The notes: generated by a model from the letters alone, not told the origin. Counted from the first letter of the stretch, positions 44,346-56,400 are shown. The stretch is DNA of 64,000 nt from Conchocele bisecta (GCA_029237695.1 CM055265.1:116844067-116908066), one strand, 5' to 3'. Made by a program: numbers and translations.

Positions 44346-44660
44346 TAAACATTATGTATGATGTCAATATGAACATAACTGCCAGGAGACCTTGACCTTG
44401 GGTGTTATAAGAGGGACACTGGTACAAGTATGTATCTATCCAATGCAAATATCAGTCAGTCATGATCAGCCAGTCATGTTAAAAAAACAAATGTGGACAA
44501 TCAATATGAAGCTGGCTGAGGAAAAGTACCTACAAAATTTACAAGTGTAGGTCTTTTAAATGGTCCATTCAATCACTAGCGTTAGATTCTAATCATTTCG
44601 CTGGCGACAGCAGTCTATTGCCGTGACTCAGGACACAGATGGAAGACTCGGACCTGTGAA

Positions 44661-44795
44661 ACAAAAAAATGCCCATTACAAAACATCCATTACCCCACCC
44701 ACTTGGTCTCATACAGTACTATTTTATAAAAGATAGTACTGTATGAGACCAAGTGGGTGGGGTAATGGATTTTATGTAATGGGCATTTTTTTGTG
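44661..44795. mobile_element. Full-length hairpin MITE, about 60-bp arms
   Basis: AAAAAATGCCCATTACAAAA and CTTGGTCTCATACAGTACTA pair with the right half. Loop TTTATAAAAG. Almost nothing lies outside the stem. Confidence 0.75.
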
Positions 44796-44861
44796 TCTGG
44801 ATGGTAGACTGTGTATTCTAATATAGGTCCTGATAAGGCTGTGCGGGATGTACAGGCTGAT

Positions 44862-45172
44862 CAGTAGCCTATTTCACCAACATTGCAAAGTATACTTTAT
44901 ATCTAGCCAAGTATACTTTGAGGGAGTAATCATTTTTTTTCCCAAAATGCATTATTTCATATAGAACTAACAACTGCATATATTTGATGATCAAAAGTAT
45001 GCAAAATTATTATACTGAATTTATTACATTATCACAGCCAAAATGGCTGTGATAATGTAATAAATTCAGTATAATAAAAAATAATAAATTTATCCTAAAA
45101 TTGAAAATTTCTCCCTCAAAGTATACTTTGCTAGATAAGTATACTTTGCAATGTTGATGAAATAGGCTACTG
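44862..45172. mobile_element. MITE with long inverted ends and separate central hairpin
   Basis: CAGTAGCCTATTTCACCAAC (44862) and inverse at 45172. Two copies of the AAGTATACTTTG motif sit in each end. Central perfect hairpin 45008-45079 around AGCCAAAATGGCT. Confidence 0.78.
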
Positions 45173-45361
45173 GGACTACATCTTGAGGTACATTTTCGAA
45201 ACCAGCAGCCAACGTATGAATCACCAAAAATCACTGAGCTGAACCGCTGATCACAACAAATAAATTACATTAACCATCATGATTCATTTGTAAATCAAAT
45301 TCTCTTGGGATGTCTAATACATTTTATATATATCCCTGCTTACCAAATTTTGAGGCAGTCT

Positions 45362-45768
45362 CAGGGGTCCAGATAAGGAATTAGTAATTGAGTACCGGTA
45401 ATGTCACTCTATCATTTCTGAAGCAATTGGGTATTTCAAAATTTTTATTGGGTAAAATAAAAGCACACTACTGTTTACACATCAACAGACAGCAATTATT
45501 GAATAGTTTGCTTTGAAATGAAAACATATCTTGGCATTTCATTGGAATTGTCTCCTTGGAGACAATTCTAATGAAATACCAAGATGTGTTTTCATGGAAA
45601 ATAAGAAAAATATGCTATATTTGTGGTCTGTTTATTGTTTTCTGCAGCATGATAAAGGTACCACTATTTTTTTATTGCTTTTTGATACTCGCTACTTCTG
45701 ATTTCAATTGGGTTTTTGGCAATTTCAATTGGGTATTTAAGCAAATACGCAGCTTATCTTGAGCGCTG
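45362..45768 (+). mobile_element. Family G hAT-like MITE
   Basis: Same type of ends as family E (CAGGGGTCCAGATAAG / CTTATCTTGAGCGCTG) but a different interior. The inner stem is CTTGGCATTTCATTGGAATT around GTCTCCTTGGAGAC. Target duplication CAGTCT (45356-45361, 45769-45774). Confidence 0.82.
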
Positions 45769-46147
45769 CAGTCTAATTTATGACTCTGGGGGAATTTTGC
45801 TGTTTAATTCCCTGGGTATGTCCACCGTATGTATTCTTCACCCTACTACCAACTTCGGGCAGGCATTTAAGACATTGATAGGTGCATTATTTGAACAGTA
45901 TTTGTTATCAAGATAGCTTAAATCTGTTTAAATTCTTCATATATGTAGGAACATAATTATCTGCAAACCGAGTCAACCAAGTAGTTCAACAAGTTTAGTC
46001 TTAAAAGCTAAAGTTTTAAATAAATGACCCCCTGAGCAGTCTTCAGGAATTTATAACGAAATGATAATTAGCCCACTGTTTAACCGTTAATTGTACACAT
46101 GTACATGTACATCATTCATTTCATGTGATATCGTCTACATGTAGCTT

Positions 46148-46349
46148 TTAACCCTTAGACCAATATCTTATTTTTTTTGTCATCTGCTGTTTATTTTCTA
46201 ATTTCCATTTTTATCATCAAAAACATGCTTTGACAGCACTTTAGAATAATTTACAACATGATTTGACAGCACTTCATAATCATTTCCATTGGAAATGATT
46301 CTGAAGTGCTGTCAAATCATGTTTTTATTGAGAAATAAGGCAAGACATG
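46148..46349 (+). mobile_element. TTAA-C MITE, truncated right end
   Basis: Starts TTAACCCTTAGACCAATATC and keeps the full hairpin, but stops at AAATAAGGCAAGACATG. Confidence 0.8.
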
Positions 46350-46399
46350 TTATGTAATATCGTCTACACTAGTGGTGTTACATGTATCATGCTTGATAT

Positions 46400-46785
46400 C
46401 AGAGCTGCGTATTTGGTTAAATACCCAATTAAAATTGCCAAAAATCAAATTGAAATCAGAAGTAGACTAGAAAGTATCAAAAAGCAATACAAAATTAAAA
46501 TTATGGTACTTTTATCATGCTGCAGAAAACAATAAACTGACCACACATATAGCATATTTTTCTTATTTTTCCATGAAAACACATCTTGGTCTCCTTGGAG
46601 ACAATTCTAATGAAATGCCAAGACATGTTTTCATTTAGAAGCAAACTATTAAATAATTGATGTCTGCTGATAGGTAAACAGCAGTGTGATTTTATTTTAC
46701 CCAATTAAAATTGTGAAATACCCAATTGTTTCAGAAATGATGGGAGTGACAATACTCAATTACTAATTCCTCATCTGGAGCCCTG
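46400..46785 (-). mobile_element. Family G hAT-like MITE
   Basis: Opposite orientation to 45362. 8-bp target duplication CTTGATAT (46392-46399, 46786-46793), the expected hAT length. Confidence 0.85.
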
Positions 46786-46793
46786 CTTGATAT

Positions 46794-47401
46794 AACATTA
46801 ATTCAAATTACTAACTCAATACAATTTCCCATCTGACTGTGCAAACTGAATGACAATGAACAAGAATTTTCAAATTTAATGTTCCTGGCCATGCTGGCAG
46901 TATATGTATACAAATGTATATAGCACGCTAATGAATAGAACAGCAAAAATGTGGAGGGGTTGTCTCAAAAGTAACTTGCAATTTTACCTTTGATGTTGTA
47001 TCCTACATATACAATATTACATTACCGGTACATGTATCGTAGAGGCAGGTATGCAGACCCACCCTGTATCTGTTATATTCATTATAATAATAATAATACG
47101 TGGTGTGCATACATGTAGCAAGGTCGCTTTGTCAACGCATTTCACGCTGGGTACTATTAAATTCACAGGTAGAAAAATGTGCAGTATCTTGTATTCTCCA
47201 CATGTAGCTGAAAGGAAATGCATCAGGAATCCAGCGACTATCTCAACATCAAACATTTTACTCCAGCACAGAGTGTAGTATCACGAAACCTCGGGTATAA
47301 CCAATTAATACATTCTAGGCATACTTCATTGTGTAATGAACACTAGCTAGTTTTGCATGAATGTATGAAAATTTAAAGTATGCAAACATCAATTTAACTG
47401 T
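46794..47401. other. Stretch without a recognised gene
   Basis: Short (ATA)n near 47085. No coding signal. Confidence 0.35.
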
Positions 47402-47614
47402 TTAACCCCCTCAACACCACATACCTGGATAGTGGTATTGGCAAAACGTGTAGATCCAGATGAGCCGGCCGTCTCATCAGGATCTGCACGTTTTGCAAGT
47501 AATTTTCATATTTTCGTAAATGGACTAGTCTGAAAATCATTTTGTGATGATTGGATAGGTTGCAAAATTAACATATGAAAACCAATTCCAGTTACTTAGG
47601 GGTGAAAGGGCTAA
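47402..47614 (+). mobile_element. TTAA-A MITE with shortened loop
   Basis: Left TTAACCCCCTCAACACC, right AGGGGTGAAAGGGCTAA. The central palindrome is reduced to GAGCCGGCCGTCTC while the outer stem still pairs. Confidence 0.8.
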
Positions 47615-47700
47615 TGGTAAGTTTATTTAGACCGTAGAAGCCTGAAATGTCTAATAAATCACAACGTTTACATAGTTACATTAAAGTAGCAGAAATATGT

Positions 47701-48110
47701 GGCAAATATGTGGTAACACCGTCGGACTGCCACACTGGCGACCTGGGTTTGATTCTCGGCCAGGGCGTCAGTATTTTGATACTTTATATGTCCTGCTCTA
47801 CTAGTCCTTTCGGATGGGGACTTTAAAAGGCGGTCCTGTGTATCAGATTTGAAGGAGAGTCTGGGCACGTTAAAGAACCAGAGGGGACTATTCTAATAAG
47901 AGCCCCCTCCCCTGGGGCTGGTTTCCTCTGTATCCACCTTCTTCCTTTCTCCCCTTCTTGGGAGACACATGCAAGGTCATGGAGCCAGGGAGAGAGATAA
48001 TTGGAACAGACTGGAATTGTGACTGACACACATGCACTGACCAGTTGCCAAGAACCATGAGAACCATCCAAGTTTCCTACAAACACTACATAGCTAGCTG
48101 GATCAACATA
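47701..48110 (+). mobile_element. tRNA-like SINE with GGCACGTTAAAGAACC domain
   Basis: A degenerate tRNA-like head with a B-box-like GGGTTTGATTCTCGG (47746-47760), then TTTCGGATGGGGACTTTAAA and GGGCACGTTAAAGAACCAGA, a block common in mollusc and echinoderm short repeats. Ends around 48110 where family E begins. Confidence 0.6.
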
Positions 48111-48116
48111 ACTTCC

Positions 48117-48533
48117 CAGAGCTCCAGATAAGGTGCGTATTGGCGTGTTTTACAAACTTATTTTAACTGAATACGCATTGATTATCAAAAGTGGGAGTAC
48201 AAAATACTCACAGCAAAGGGAAAATATGCACTGATTTTCAAATTGAGTAGTGGAATTACTGTAATAAAGTTGAAAATTTAATAAGTTGAGCTTTGTTTGC
48301 TTTTTGCAGCTTGACTAAGTACATTATCAACTTTATTACAGTATAAAAAAGTGAATACGTAATAATACACTCAAATAAGAGAATATTCAAATTTGTTTTA
48401 CTTTTTTTCATCATTTGTAACCCAAATCTAATAATGAAAAAATCAATAATCCATTTGTAAAAATAAAATACGCATTTAATTTGAAATCAGGGGGTACAAT
48501 ATTCTTTGGACACACTGCTTATCTGGAGCAATG
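48117..48533 (+). mobile_element. Family E hAT-like MITE, longest copy
   Basis: Ends CAGAGCTCCAGATAAG and TTATCTGGAGCAATG. Target duplication ACTTCC on both sides (48111-48116, 48534-48539). Confidence 0.85.
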
Positions 48534-48662
48534 ACTTCCTTCATACCCCAGGACAATAAATTACTTTATTGCTATAATAAATCTCAAGAAAATAAGTCAA
48601 TTAGTGACTTTATGAGGATTCAAGCCTACACCTAAGTATATAGGTGGATGGACTGTGCCATG

Positions 48663-48943
48663 TTAACCCTTACACCGCTATCTTAATTTGTTGTCGTCTG
48701 CTGTTTATTTTCTATTTTCCATTTTTATCATTAATAACATGCTTTGACAGCACTGCAGAATAATTTACAACATGCTTTGACAGCACTGCAGAATAATTTA
48801 CAACATGCTTTGAAAGCACTTCAGAATCATTTCCATTGGAAATGATTCTGAAGTGCTGTCAAACCATGTTTTTATTGAGAAATAAGGCAAGATATAAAAG
48901 CAACAGCAGACGACAATTGTTGTGTGTAGCGGTCTAAGGGTGA
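48663..48943 (+). mobile_element. TTAA-C MITE with duplicated internal unit
   Basis: The CATGCTTTGACAGCACTGCA unit is present twice before the hairpin, adding about 34 bp. Right end GGTCTAAGGGTGAA. Confidence 0.85.
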
Positions 48944-49185
48944 ACTTAATTTTCCGACCATCCAGTAGTCACAAATGATAAGGGGTTGGGGGTGGGGGGA
49001 ATGTGTAGCAGGCTGATTTGATGCTACACTGTTGAGGCTATAAGCTGATCACAGAGATGTATAACCAGATTTCCTCACATCTTCTTCATTCAGGCTCTAT
49101 TGATTATCCAAATAGCTGACATTCCAGAGTTAGATAATGATTGGTCAGCCATAGATAATGATAGCAGCTGTGTCCAGTTATAACC

Positions 49186-49312
49186 ATAGGCCTTTTCATG
49201 CTGTAGATAAATGTACACAATTTTTCTGAATGAAAATGTTAAATATTTTTCTTTTTTCAACACAGAAATATATATGTTGTGAAGACCCATGTGAAACGTG
49301 TCTCCCGAGACA
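49186..49312. mobile_element. TTAA-D divergent half
   Basis: CTTTTCATGCTGTAGATAAA start and one stem arm (ATATATGTTGTGAAGACCC). The other arm is missing. Confidence 0.45.
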
Positions 49313-49332
49313 AATGAAGAAGATAGAACAAA

Positions 49333-49470
49333 TGTTGTCTGCTGTTTATTTTTATTTTCCAATTGTTCTCATCAAAACCATGTTTTGACAACACTTTAGA
49401 ATCATTTCCAATGGAAATGATTCTAAAGTGCTGTCAAATCATGTTTTGATTGATAAATAAGATGAGTATA
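49333..49470 (+). mobile_element. TTAA-C internal fragment
   Basis: From TTGTCTGCTGTTTATT to GATAAATAAGATGAG. Central TCATTTCCAATGGAAATGA. Ends replaced on the right by a C-rich tract (49474-49492). Confidence 0.65.
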
Positions 49471-49492
49471 AACCCCCCCCCCACCCCCATTC

Positions 49493-50020
49493 TGCATTCT
49501 ACGAGCTAATGAAGCTATCATGGAAGTCTACAGATGACCAAATGTGACATGGAGCAACAGGTGCTTGATGGTGGCATCACAGATGAACAACAATTAGCAG
49601 CACATGGGAAAACACACATGAACAAATAATAGCCGTCAACATGTATAAAACCCCAGTTTCTGATCTAAAACTGTTACAGACAGAATACTGGGTTGTGAAA
49701 TCAAAAATGGATGTCACTTAGCATTTAGTAGAAACTAATTCCTTGATAAAGGCCTCTCCTTGTGCCGAAACGTCGGAAAAGTGGGTTCCTGGTTTTTGTA
49801 GAATTGTTGAACATAATTATTGTATCATTGCAAAAAGATTACATATACGGACAGAAATTCACTATATGGGGCGCTCATCACACATTCAGCACCAAAATTA
49901 CAATGCACATTTTCATCAATGAATGACAGTATCCTGATGTCTGATCCAGTGCCAGGCACCCTCACTACCCTGGATCATTTGACTGGAGGTGATAATCCTA
50001 TTGCTAACCTATGAATCATC
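49493..50020. other. Stretch without a recognised gene
   Basis: Contains GATAAAGGCCTCTCCTTGTG and GAAACGTCGGAAAAGTGGG (49744-49786), which looks like the 3' tail of a LINE-type element, but no ORF supports it. Confidence 0.3.
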
Positions 50021-50248
50021 AACTCATTTCAGCCTAAGGATACAATAATTTTTGTTGAAAAAATCTCATTATTCTTTTTATTTCTCCATAAATGTATATG
50101 TTGTTACCACTCGGTTGAACCGTCTCGTTGAGACGGTTCAAATGAGTGGTAACAACATATACTTTTGAAAGGAAATAAAGAAAATAGGTATTTTTTTCTC
50201 TCAAAAGGTTCATACTACTATAATTGTATCCCGTCTGCAATGGTTTAA
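50021..50248 (+). mobile_element. TTAA-D hairpin MITE, GTTACCAC subtype
   Basis: Stem TGTTGTTACCACTCGGTTGA with partner CAAATGAGTGGTAACAACA; loop GTCTCGTTGAGAC. Confidence 0.78.
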
Positions 50249-50746
50249 GGATGGATTCACATATCCTCCCAACCTCCCATTGTTTGTTAGAAACATGGCA
50301 GGTGTTTCACTGACCAAATGACGAACAGAGCCAACCATTGAGAACCTACACTGGTCTAAATCAACACATTAGCCATGTATGTCACAGTAGTGCACACATC
50401 ATCTCATTCCAATATGAATCTATATTGGTTTGAAATGGGGAGCTGTAGATTTCTCCCACAATTAGCAGTCATTTAGTGAAGACAGCTGCTCCTGATAGTC
50501 ACTGCTGTTGGTGTAGTTATTTGTATCTCTTCTGTCAGCTCATGAGACTCCTAGTTTTGAGGGAAATTCAATTTGCAAACCAGTAATTCTCGATCTTTCT
50601 TATAAATACACGTATAGGTGGCATAATTATTTTGGAATTAACATGTAACTCGTGTCTTGTACAATTCAGACACCTTATTTGGTAAAAAATATACCATACA
50701 TATTCATGTGTTCTTTTTAAAACGTAAACTTTTTTTTTTTATAATT
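50249..50746. other. Stretch without a recognised gene
   Basis: Nothing recognised. Confidence 0.35.
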
Positions 50747-50814
50747 TCTTATTTCTGCACTGAAATATATGTTGTGACTCTTTCAAATGAGTGGTCACAA
50801 CATATATTTCCATG
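50747..50814. mobile_element. TTAA-D hairpin fragment
   Basis: AAATATATGTTGTGAC and its inverted partner with the central loop lost. Confidence 0.55.
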
Positions 50815-50818
50815 CATG

Positions 50819-50878
50819 AATGAGTGAGTGAGTGAGTGAATAGGGTTTAACGTCCGCTTTTCTGACATAGAGGTACAA
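50819..50878 (+). mobile_element. SINE 5' fragment with (GAGT)n
   Basis: Identical in order to the start of the full-length copy (GTGAATAGGGTTTAACGTCC), stopping at GAGGTACAA. Confidence 0.65.
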
Positions 50879-51344
50879 TCCATGCATGAATGAGAATAAA
50901 TAAATATGCATATTTTTATGACTATGCAAATTATTTAATCCATGTACATGTACCTACATTATTCGTTAATGTGCCTATTCTACTGTTGACTGGTTCTCGA
51001 TACACATTCCTGCTAGTCAGTGGCATGTACAGACCAGAACACCAGATAAGCGGTCAAAGAAACTCCTGTATTTTGTTTTTCTATTATTTCTGCACAATTT
51101 GATAATGAAGACAAAAATAAAGTCAACACATTCATTAAAATCGTAAAATTTCCAACACATTGTATTTTCCTCAGCGAAATAAGACAAATTGAAAAATCTG
51201 TAAAAAGAAGGGACTTATCTGGAGCGACCAGAATCCCTGGAATTTCGCTGTACACTAGAAGCTAAAGCCTGGCATTATTGGCAGTCTGGGATTTATGGAG
51301 TATACACAGGTGCCTGTAAAACATTCAACCTTGTACACCAGCAT

Positions 51345-51512
51345 TTAACACATTTCATGGAGAAGTTTCACCAGTTTTCTGATGAAAAACGTAAATATTT
51401 TCTTTATTTCTACTCTAATGTATACGTTGGTACCATTCATTTGTAACCGTCTCATTGAGATGGTTCAAATGAATGGTAACAATGTATACTTTCATAAAGA
51501 AGTAAAAACTAG
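51345..51512 (+). mobile_element. TTAA-D hairpin MITE, right end lost
   Basis: TTAACACATTTCATGG start. Perfectly paired ACCATTCATTTG / CAAATGAATGGT, an arm variant not shared with the copy at 3049. Confidence 0.7.
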
Positions 51513-51565
51513 AAAATTATAACAACTTATACATTCATATAGAAATAAAAACTAGAAAACGTGTT

Positions 51566-51934
51566 CATTGAACATGGCTGCCCCATCCCGCTTTGATAGT
51601 AAACGAGTCAAAATTCTATGTCCAAAAGGGGGAGATAATCCAATATCCAGGTGTCGGATCAAAACGCGAAATTAACTTTATGCATCTACATTGTACCCAC
51701 CATAAAGAAGCTAGATACCATTTAGTGTCAAGCATCAAGCTATTACAGTTTAAAAGTTACAAGGCAAATTTGTGAAATTCTAAGTCCAAAAGAGAAGATA
51801 ATCCATCACCCGGCTGTTAATCAAAATTCATGTCGTGCATCTACACACTATAAGGAAGCAACATACCAAGTATCCAGACACCCCAGCTATTACGGTTGAA
51901 AAGTTTTACGATTTACAAGACAAAATTGTCCATT
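51566..51934. mobile_element. Helitron-like remnant, same subfamily as 61885-62323
   Basis: Shares AAACGAGTCAAAATTCTATG, GGAGATAATCCA and the CATAAAGAAGCTA segment with the copy at 61.9 kb, about two core units. No terminal microsatellite or hairpin survives. Confidence 0.55.
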
Positions 51935-52314
51935 TACTTGGTGCATCTACACATGATACCCATGATATTGTGCATGTACACTGTACAGTGACTGTAGACC
52001 TACTAGTATTGACGATACAATGTCAAGAATAAAACTTTATCGAGAGAAACAAGTCTGTAAATATGCCAATTGTACAATTTAGGTCAATGTCATATGAATG
52101 TCATTTGTTTCACAATGCAAAAGTATGGATTTACAAATCATTTTGCAATGTATACATACATGAGTATCTACTGGTTGCAAACATATGAAGGTCTCTTTTC
52201 TCATCATGCAGCCAAAATGATGTATGCTATCAGAAAACTGATCGGATCTGATGCCTTATTACAAACAGCAGGTGTTTTAACTATGAAAAATACTGCCAAC
52301 TGCTTCAGGTGAGC

Positions 52315-52545
52315 TTAACCCATTTGAGTCTAAGGATACAAACACTTAATTTTTTTTTAAAGAAAATGTCATTAGTTTGCTTATTTCTCCATAAAGGTAC
52401 ATGTATATGTTGTTACCATTCATTTGAACCGTCTTGCTGAGACGGTTCAAATGAAAGGTAACAACATATACATTTACTTTTCGAGATGAAAGAAAATAGG
52501 GGTTTTTTTCTAAAAAAATTCATATTGTTACATGTACTATAATGT
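52315..52545 (+). mobile_element. TTAA-D hairpin MITE, GTTACCAT subtype
   Basis: TTAACCCATTTGAGTCTAAG start. Stem TGTTGTTACCATTCATTTGA; loop GTCTTGCTGAGAC. Confidence 0.75.
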
Positions 52546-52585
52546 GTCTAGAAAACTGCAGAATAAAATGATCACCAGGGTTCAT

Positions 52586-52796
52586 TTAACTCTTTGTATG
52601 CTGGGAAACTTGTGGGCTATAAATAGTTCAAAACTTGCGGACAAAAATTCATCATATTTTCTTGTATTTCTCCCCGTAAATATCATGAATATGTCTTGGA
52701 ATTTCATTAGAATTGAGTCCTGAGGACAGAAAGAAATAAAACATATACTCCTAATTCGTTTGGCGGATATTTTCACCGCTAGCATGCAAAGAGTTG
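52586..52796 (+). mobile_element. TTAA-B MITE lacking one hairpin arm
   Basis: Left TTAACTCTTTGTATGCTGGG, right GCATGCAAAGAGTTGA. The second arm after GAGTCCTGAGGAC is deleted. Confidence 0.8.
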
Positions 52797-53317
52797 ATGT
52801 TATAAAATGTATCTAAGCCTGCACTGGCAAGTTGTGAAAAGTCAAGCTTTGCATGAATTTTGTGTGTCAAATTCAAAACACATGTAGAATCAAACGTGAC
52901 ACCGACGTACATGTACATGTATAACCAATGGAAGTGATTTTCAATTAAAAATTAATATATTTCCAGAGGTTTTATGATTCAAGTAAGTAGATGTACTCAA
53001 ATCAAATGCTGAAAATAATTAAGTTCTGTATATTGAATCATTTGAGTTTTACATCTGTTTAACACATGGTCACATACACATGTACCAGCGAGAATGGCAC
53101 ACTGTCCGGGGGAGCACTTAAGGTCGACTGCGTTTTTCCAGTGATGAACTCACAATATCCTAATCTGGTGTCAGGTGCTCTTAGTGCACCAACTCACATG
53201 CCCCAGGTGTTAATCACATTAAAATTAATTCGCTACTCAGGTTTGAATCCTGGTAAAGCATGTTCTGATGATCCACAAATAGTTGAGTTTCCCCTGTCAG
53301 TCGTGTAAATACTGACA
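52797..53317. other. Stretch without a recognised gene
   Basis: Nothing recognised. A short frame (53066-53308) has no family features. Confidence 0.35.
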
Positions 53318-53530
53318 AAGAAGTCTCTGAAATTAGAATAACCTGATCTGGTGCCAGGTCCATACCACACCAAAGTCACTTGGTCTCTTCCCCTAAAAGT
53401 AATAGGATTATGAATAATCGCAATACTCATACAAGAATGCCAAAGAGGGCCAAACCAAATCTCCGTTCGGGATTCCAGTAAGGATGAATCCTGATTGTTA
53501 AATTACCCATCGTATGCTTCCACCTGCCAC
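53318..53530 (+). mobile_element. SINE 3' half
   Basis: From TGAAATTAGAATAACCTGAT to CCACCTGCCACCC. Head absent. Confidence 0.62.
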
Positions 53531-53537
53531 CCACGAA

Positions 53538-54774
53538 TCAAAAGAGTAATGTGCCCCTAGATTTCAAATTCAATGCATATTTTACTTTTACAAATGTATT
53601 ATTGATTTTCTTCCTTATTAAATAGGGTACAAATGATAAAAATAAAACAAATTTAAATGTGGCCTGTCAGCACATGAATGTCCCCGGTGGCAGATTGGAG
53701 AAACTGTGACAAAGGTAATTAACCAAAAATGACAAGTATTCATAAGCACAGTTGCGAAGATCAAATGGTGAAGGTCATATTAAAGGCAACATGATGTATT
53801 GAAATATTAAAGCAATCCTTCAAGGGATATAGATACGACAGAATTGAGAAATGCTGGCAAATTTCTTAATGTGTGACATGTATGAAGGTCAAAAGGTCAA
53901 GGTCATATTATGGGCAGCATGGATGTGTGGCATCTGTCCACAGGTTTGATGTATTGCAATATTAAAGTAATCCATCAATGTATCTAGAAGTTATGACAGC
54001 ATTAAGAAAGTCTGGCGAACTTATTAATGTGTGAAAAAGTTCAAAGTTGTCGAGGTCATATTAAGAGCAGCATGGATGTGTGGCATTTATCCACACATGA
54101 TGTATTAAACTATTAAAGTAATCCTTCAAGGAATATAGAAGTTATGACAGAATTGAGAAACTCCGGCCAACTTCTTGTGTGAACAAATTCAAAGTTGTGA
54201 AGGTCAAACGGTCAAGGTCATATTACGGACAGCATGGATGCGTGGTATTTGTCCACATGATTGATATATTGAAATATTAAAGTATTCCATCAATGGATAT
54301 AGAAGTTATGACAGCATTAAGAAACTCTGACAAACTTATTAATGTGTGAAAAAGTTCAAAGTTATCAAGGTCATATTAAGAGCAACATGGATGTGTGTCC
54401 ACAGGTAAACTGTGTTAAAATATTCAAGTAATCCTTCAAGGGATATAGAAGCTACGACATAATTGAGAAACTCAGTCAAACTTCTTAATGTGCCAGACAC
54501 ATGGATGGATGGATGGACACACAGTCCAAACACTATATGCCTCCGGCTCTACCGAGACCGGGGCATAAAAATTCACTTATTTGAGCTGCAAAAAGCAAAC
54601 CGCGTTTGCTAAGTGAATTTTCAACTTTATTACAGTATTTTTCAATACTAAATTTGAAAATCAATGCGTTTTTTCACATTGGTGTGAGTGTTTTGTACTC
54701 CCACGTCACATCAGTGCATATTCTGCTTATTCTGCTAAAATAAGTATGTGAAATACGCCTACCATCAGGAGCGC
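53538..54774 (-). mobile_element. hAT-like family E copy split by a Helitron-like element
   Basis: 53538-53655 and 54568-54774 together form a family E element (compare 60300-60470), interrupted in an A/T-rich run. Termini are eroded: the inner end reads GCGCTC-like rather than the full terminal motif. Confidence 0.7.
53656..54567 (-). mobile_element. Helitron-like element with approximately 150-bp core repeats
   Basis: Starts AATGTGGCCTGTCAGCAC, similar to the CTAG-side start of the 8-kb elements. Contains five phased AAGGTCATATTA repeats (53771, 53899, 54052, 54214, 54367; spacing 128-162 bp), an ATGG microsatellite and a CTCCGGCTCTACCGAGACCGGGG hairpin-like end. It is a different subfamily from the 158-bp one. 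Confidence 0.75.
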
Positions 54775-54972
54775 AATATAAACAGGAAGCATATAGACGC
54801 ATGCTTTCCAAATCTTTAAAAGTGAAGTCAGAAGCTATGTACATGTAGCAGTATTTTTAAGACGTCGTTCATTGGCTTTAGGTATATATAGAAACATGCT
54901 CATTTTGTAAATGTAGTCTACTTTGTAATATGCATGTGGTAACAATTAATCACTACACACCCAATAGATGTA

Positions 54973-55168
54973 CAGTGAAACCTCTCTAAACCGAACAACC
55001 TTGCGACATCGTTGTGTTCAATTATGACCAATTTCACTGTCAATTATCGCTGATGTTGATCAGTGTTCATGATTGCAAAGCACACAGGCATGAGTTACAG
55101 TGAAACATCTCTAAACCGGACACCCTGGGAGGTCCTCCCAGTGTGTCCGGTTTAGAGAGGTTCCACTG
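54973..55168 (+). mobile_element. pogo-like MITE, TA on both sides
   Basis: CAGTGAAACCTCTCTAAACC start and GGTTCCACTG end, each next to TA. Internal TGTTCATGATTGCAAAGCAC also occurs at 34328, 37683 and 43888 as stray fragments. Confidence 0.72.
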
Positions 55169-55299
55169 TAATTGCAATGTATGCCGTTGCTCCATGGAAA
55201 AGTGAATCCAATGCCAATGTTGATGATTTTATTGATTGGTTGATGTGAAAGCTACATGTACAATTGTCAATTAGATAATCAAAAATAACTAGAACATTT

Positions 55300-55873
55300 C
55301 AGAGCTCCAGATAAGCTGCGTATTTGCTTAAATACTCAATTAAAAGTGCCAAAAACCCAATTAAAATCATAAGTAGCGAGTATCAGAAAACAATACAAAA
55401 TTTGTGGTACCTTTAACATGCTGCAGAAAACAATAAACATACCACATATAGAGCATATTTTTCTTATTTTCCATGAAAAAACATCTTGGTATTTCATTAG
55501 AATTGTCTCCAAGGAGACCAGTTACTCCATCATTTCTGAAGCAATTGGGTATTTCAAAAGTTGAATTGGGTAAAATTAAATCACACTAATGTTTACACAT
55601 CAACAGACAGCAATTATCGAATAGTCTGTTTCGAAATGAAAACATGTCTTGGCATTTCATTAGAATTGTCTCCTTGGAGACAATTCTAATGAAATACCAA
55701 GATGTGTTGTCATGGACAAATAAGAAAATATGCTATATTTGTGGTCTGTTTATTGTTTTCTGTAGCATGATAAAGATACCACAAATTTTTCATTGCTTTC
55801 TGATTTCAATTGGGTTTTTGGCAACAATTTGAATTGGCTATTTACGCAAATACGCAGCTCATCTCGAGCTCTG
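55300..55873 (-). mobile_element. Family G composite: two partial copies in inverted order
   Basis: The left part (CAGAGCTCCAGATAAGCTGC) runs to GTCTCCAAGGAGACCAGTTA. A second copy then reads from the opposite end to CGAGCTCTG. This is consistent with one G element inserted into another or with recombination. Confidence 0.65.
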
Positions 55874-55884
55874 CGGATACTATG

Positions 55885-56105
55885 TCTATGTACCCCTCGA
55901 TATACACCTTCATATGCGGGGGGGGGGGGGGAGGGGGGGAATATACATGACAAGTCGCATCGCGGAGATGGAATAGATGGTTGCCACATTACCATACGGA
56001 AACGAAAGTTGCATACTGATGGACAGACACACGGACGGAGGGACTGAGGTAGACACATACATGTATTGATTTGGTTGCATAATTACAGACAGGTCAGATA
56101 ACATT
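55885..56105. mobile_element. Helitron-like end with poly-G hairpin
   Basis: CCCCTCGATATACACCTTCA, a run of G (55918-55931) broken by A, then GGACAGACACACGGACGGAG. The order of hairpin, unique part and GACAGAC tract resembles an inverted pearl end. Confidence 0.4.
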
Positions 56106-56400
56106 CACATATGAACACAGTCTGTGTTGAAATAAAGCTAAACAAGGAACTGATCAAACTGATTGGCAGACAAGTAACATACGTATACACGTTATGCACC
56201 TGCTCAAAGCACAGATCAGAAACCAGTGTCTCGGGACATGACAGCTTTGTATAACTGACAAAGGAGGATCATGGGTCTAATTGATTTCTGTCCTCCAATT
56301 TGCTCCACACTCGCACATGAAAAACCAGTATAGGCAATATATGGGCAAACACAAATGAATTGGTCAATGTAAACTAGCTATTTGAAAACAATATAATGTT

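Noticed and set aside
55750..56058. Proline-rich minus-strand ORF
   Set aside because: Runs across a poly-G hairpin and a family G end; composite of repeats.
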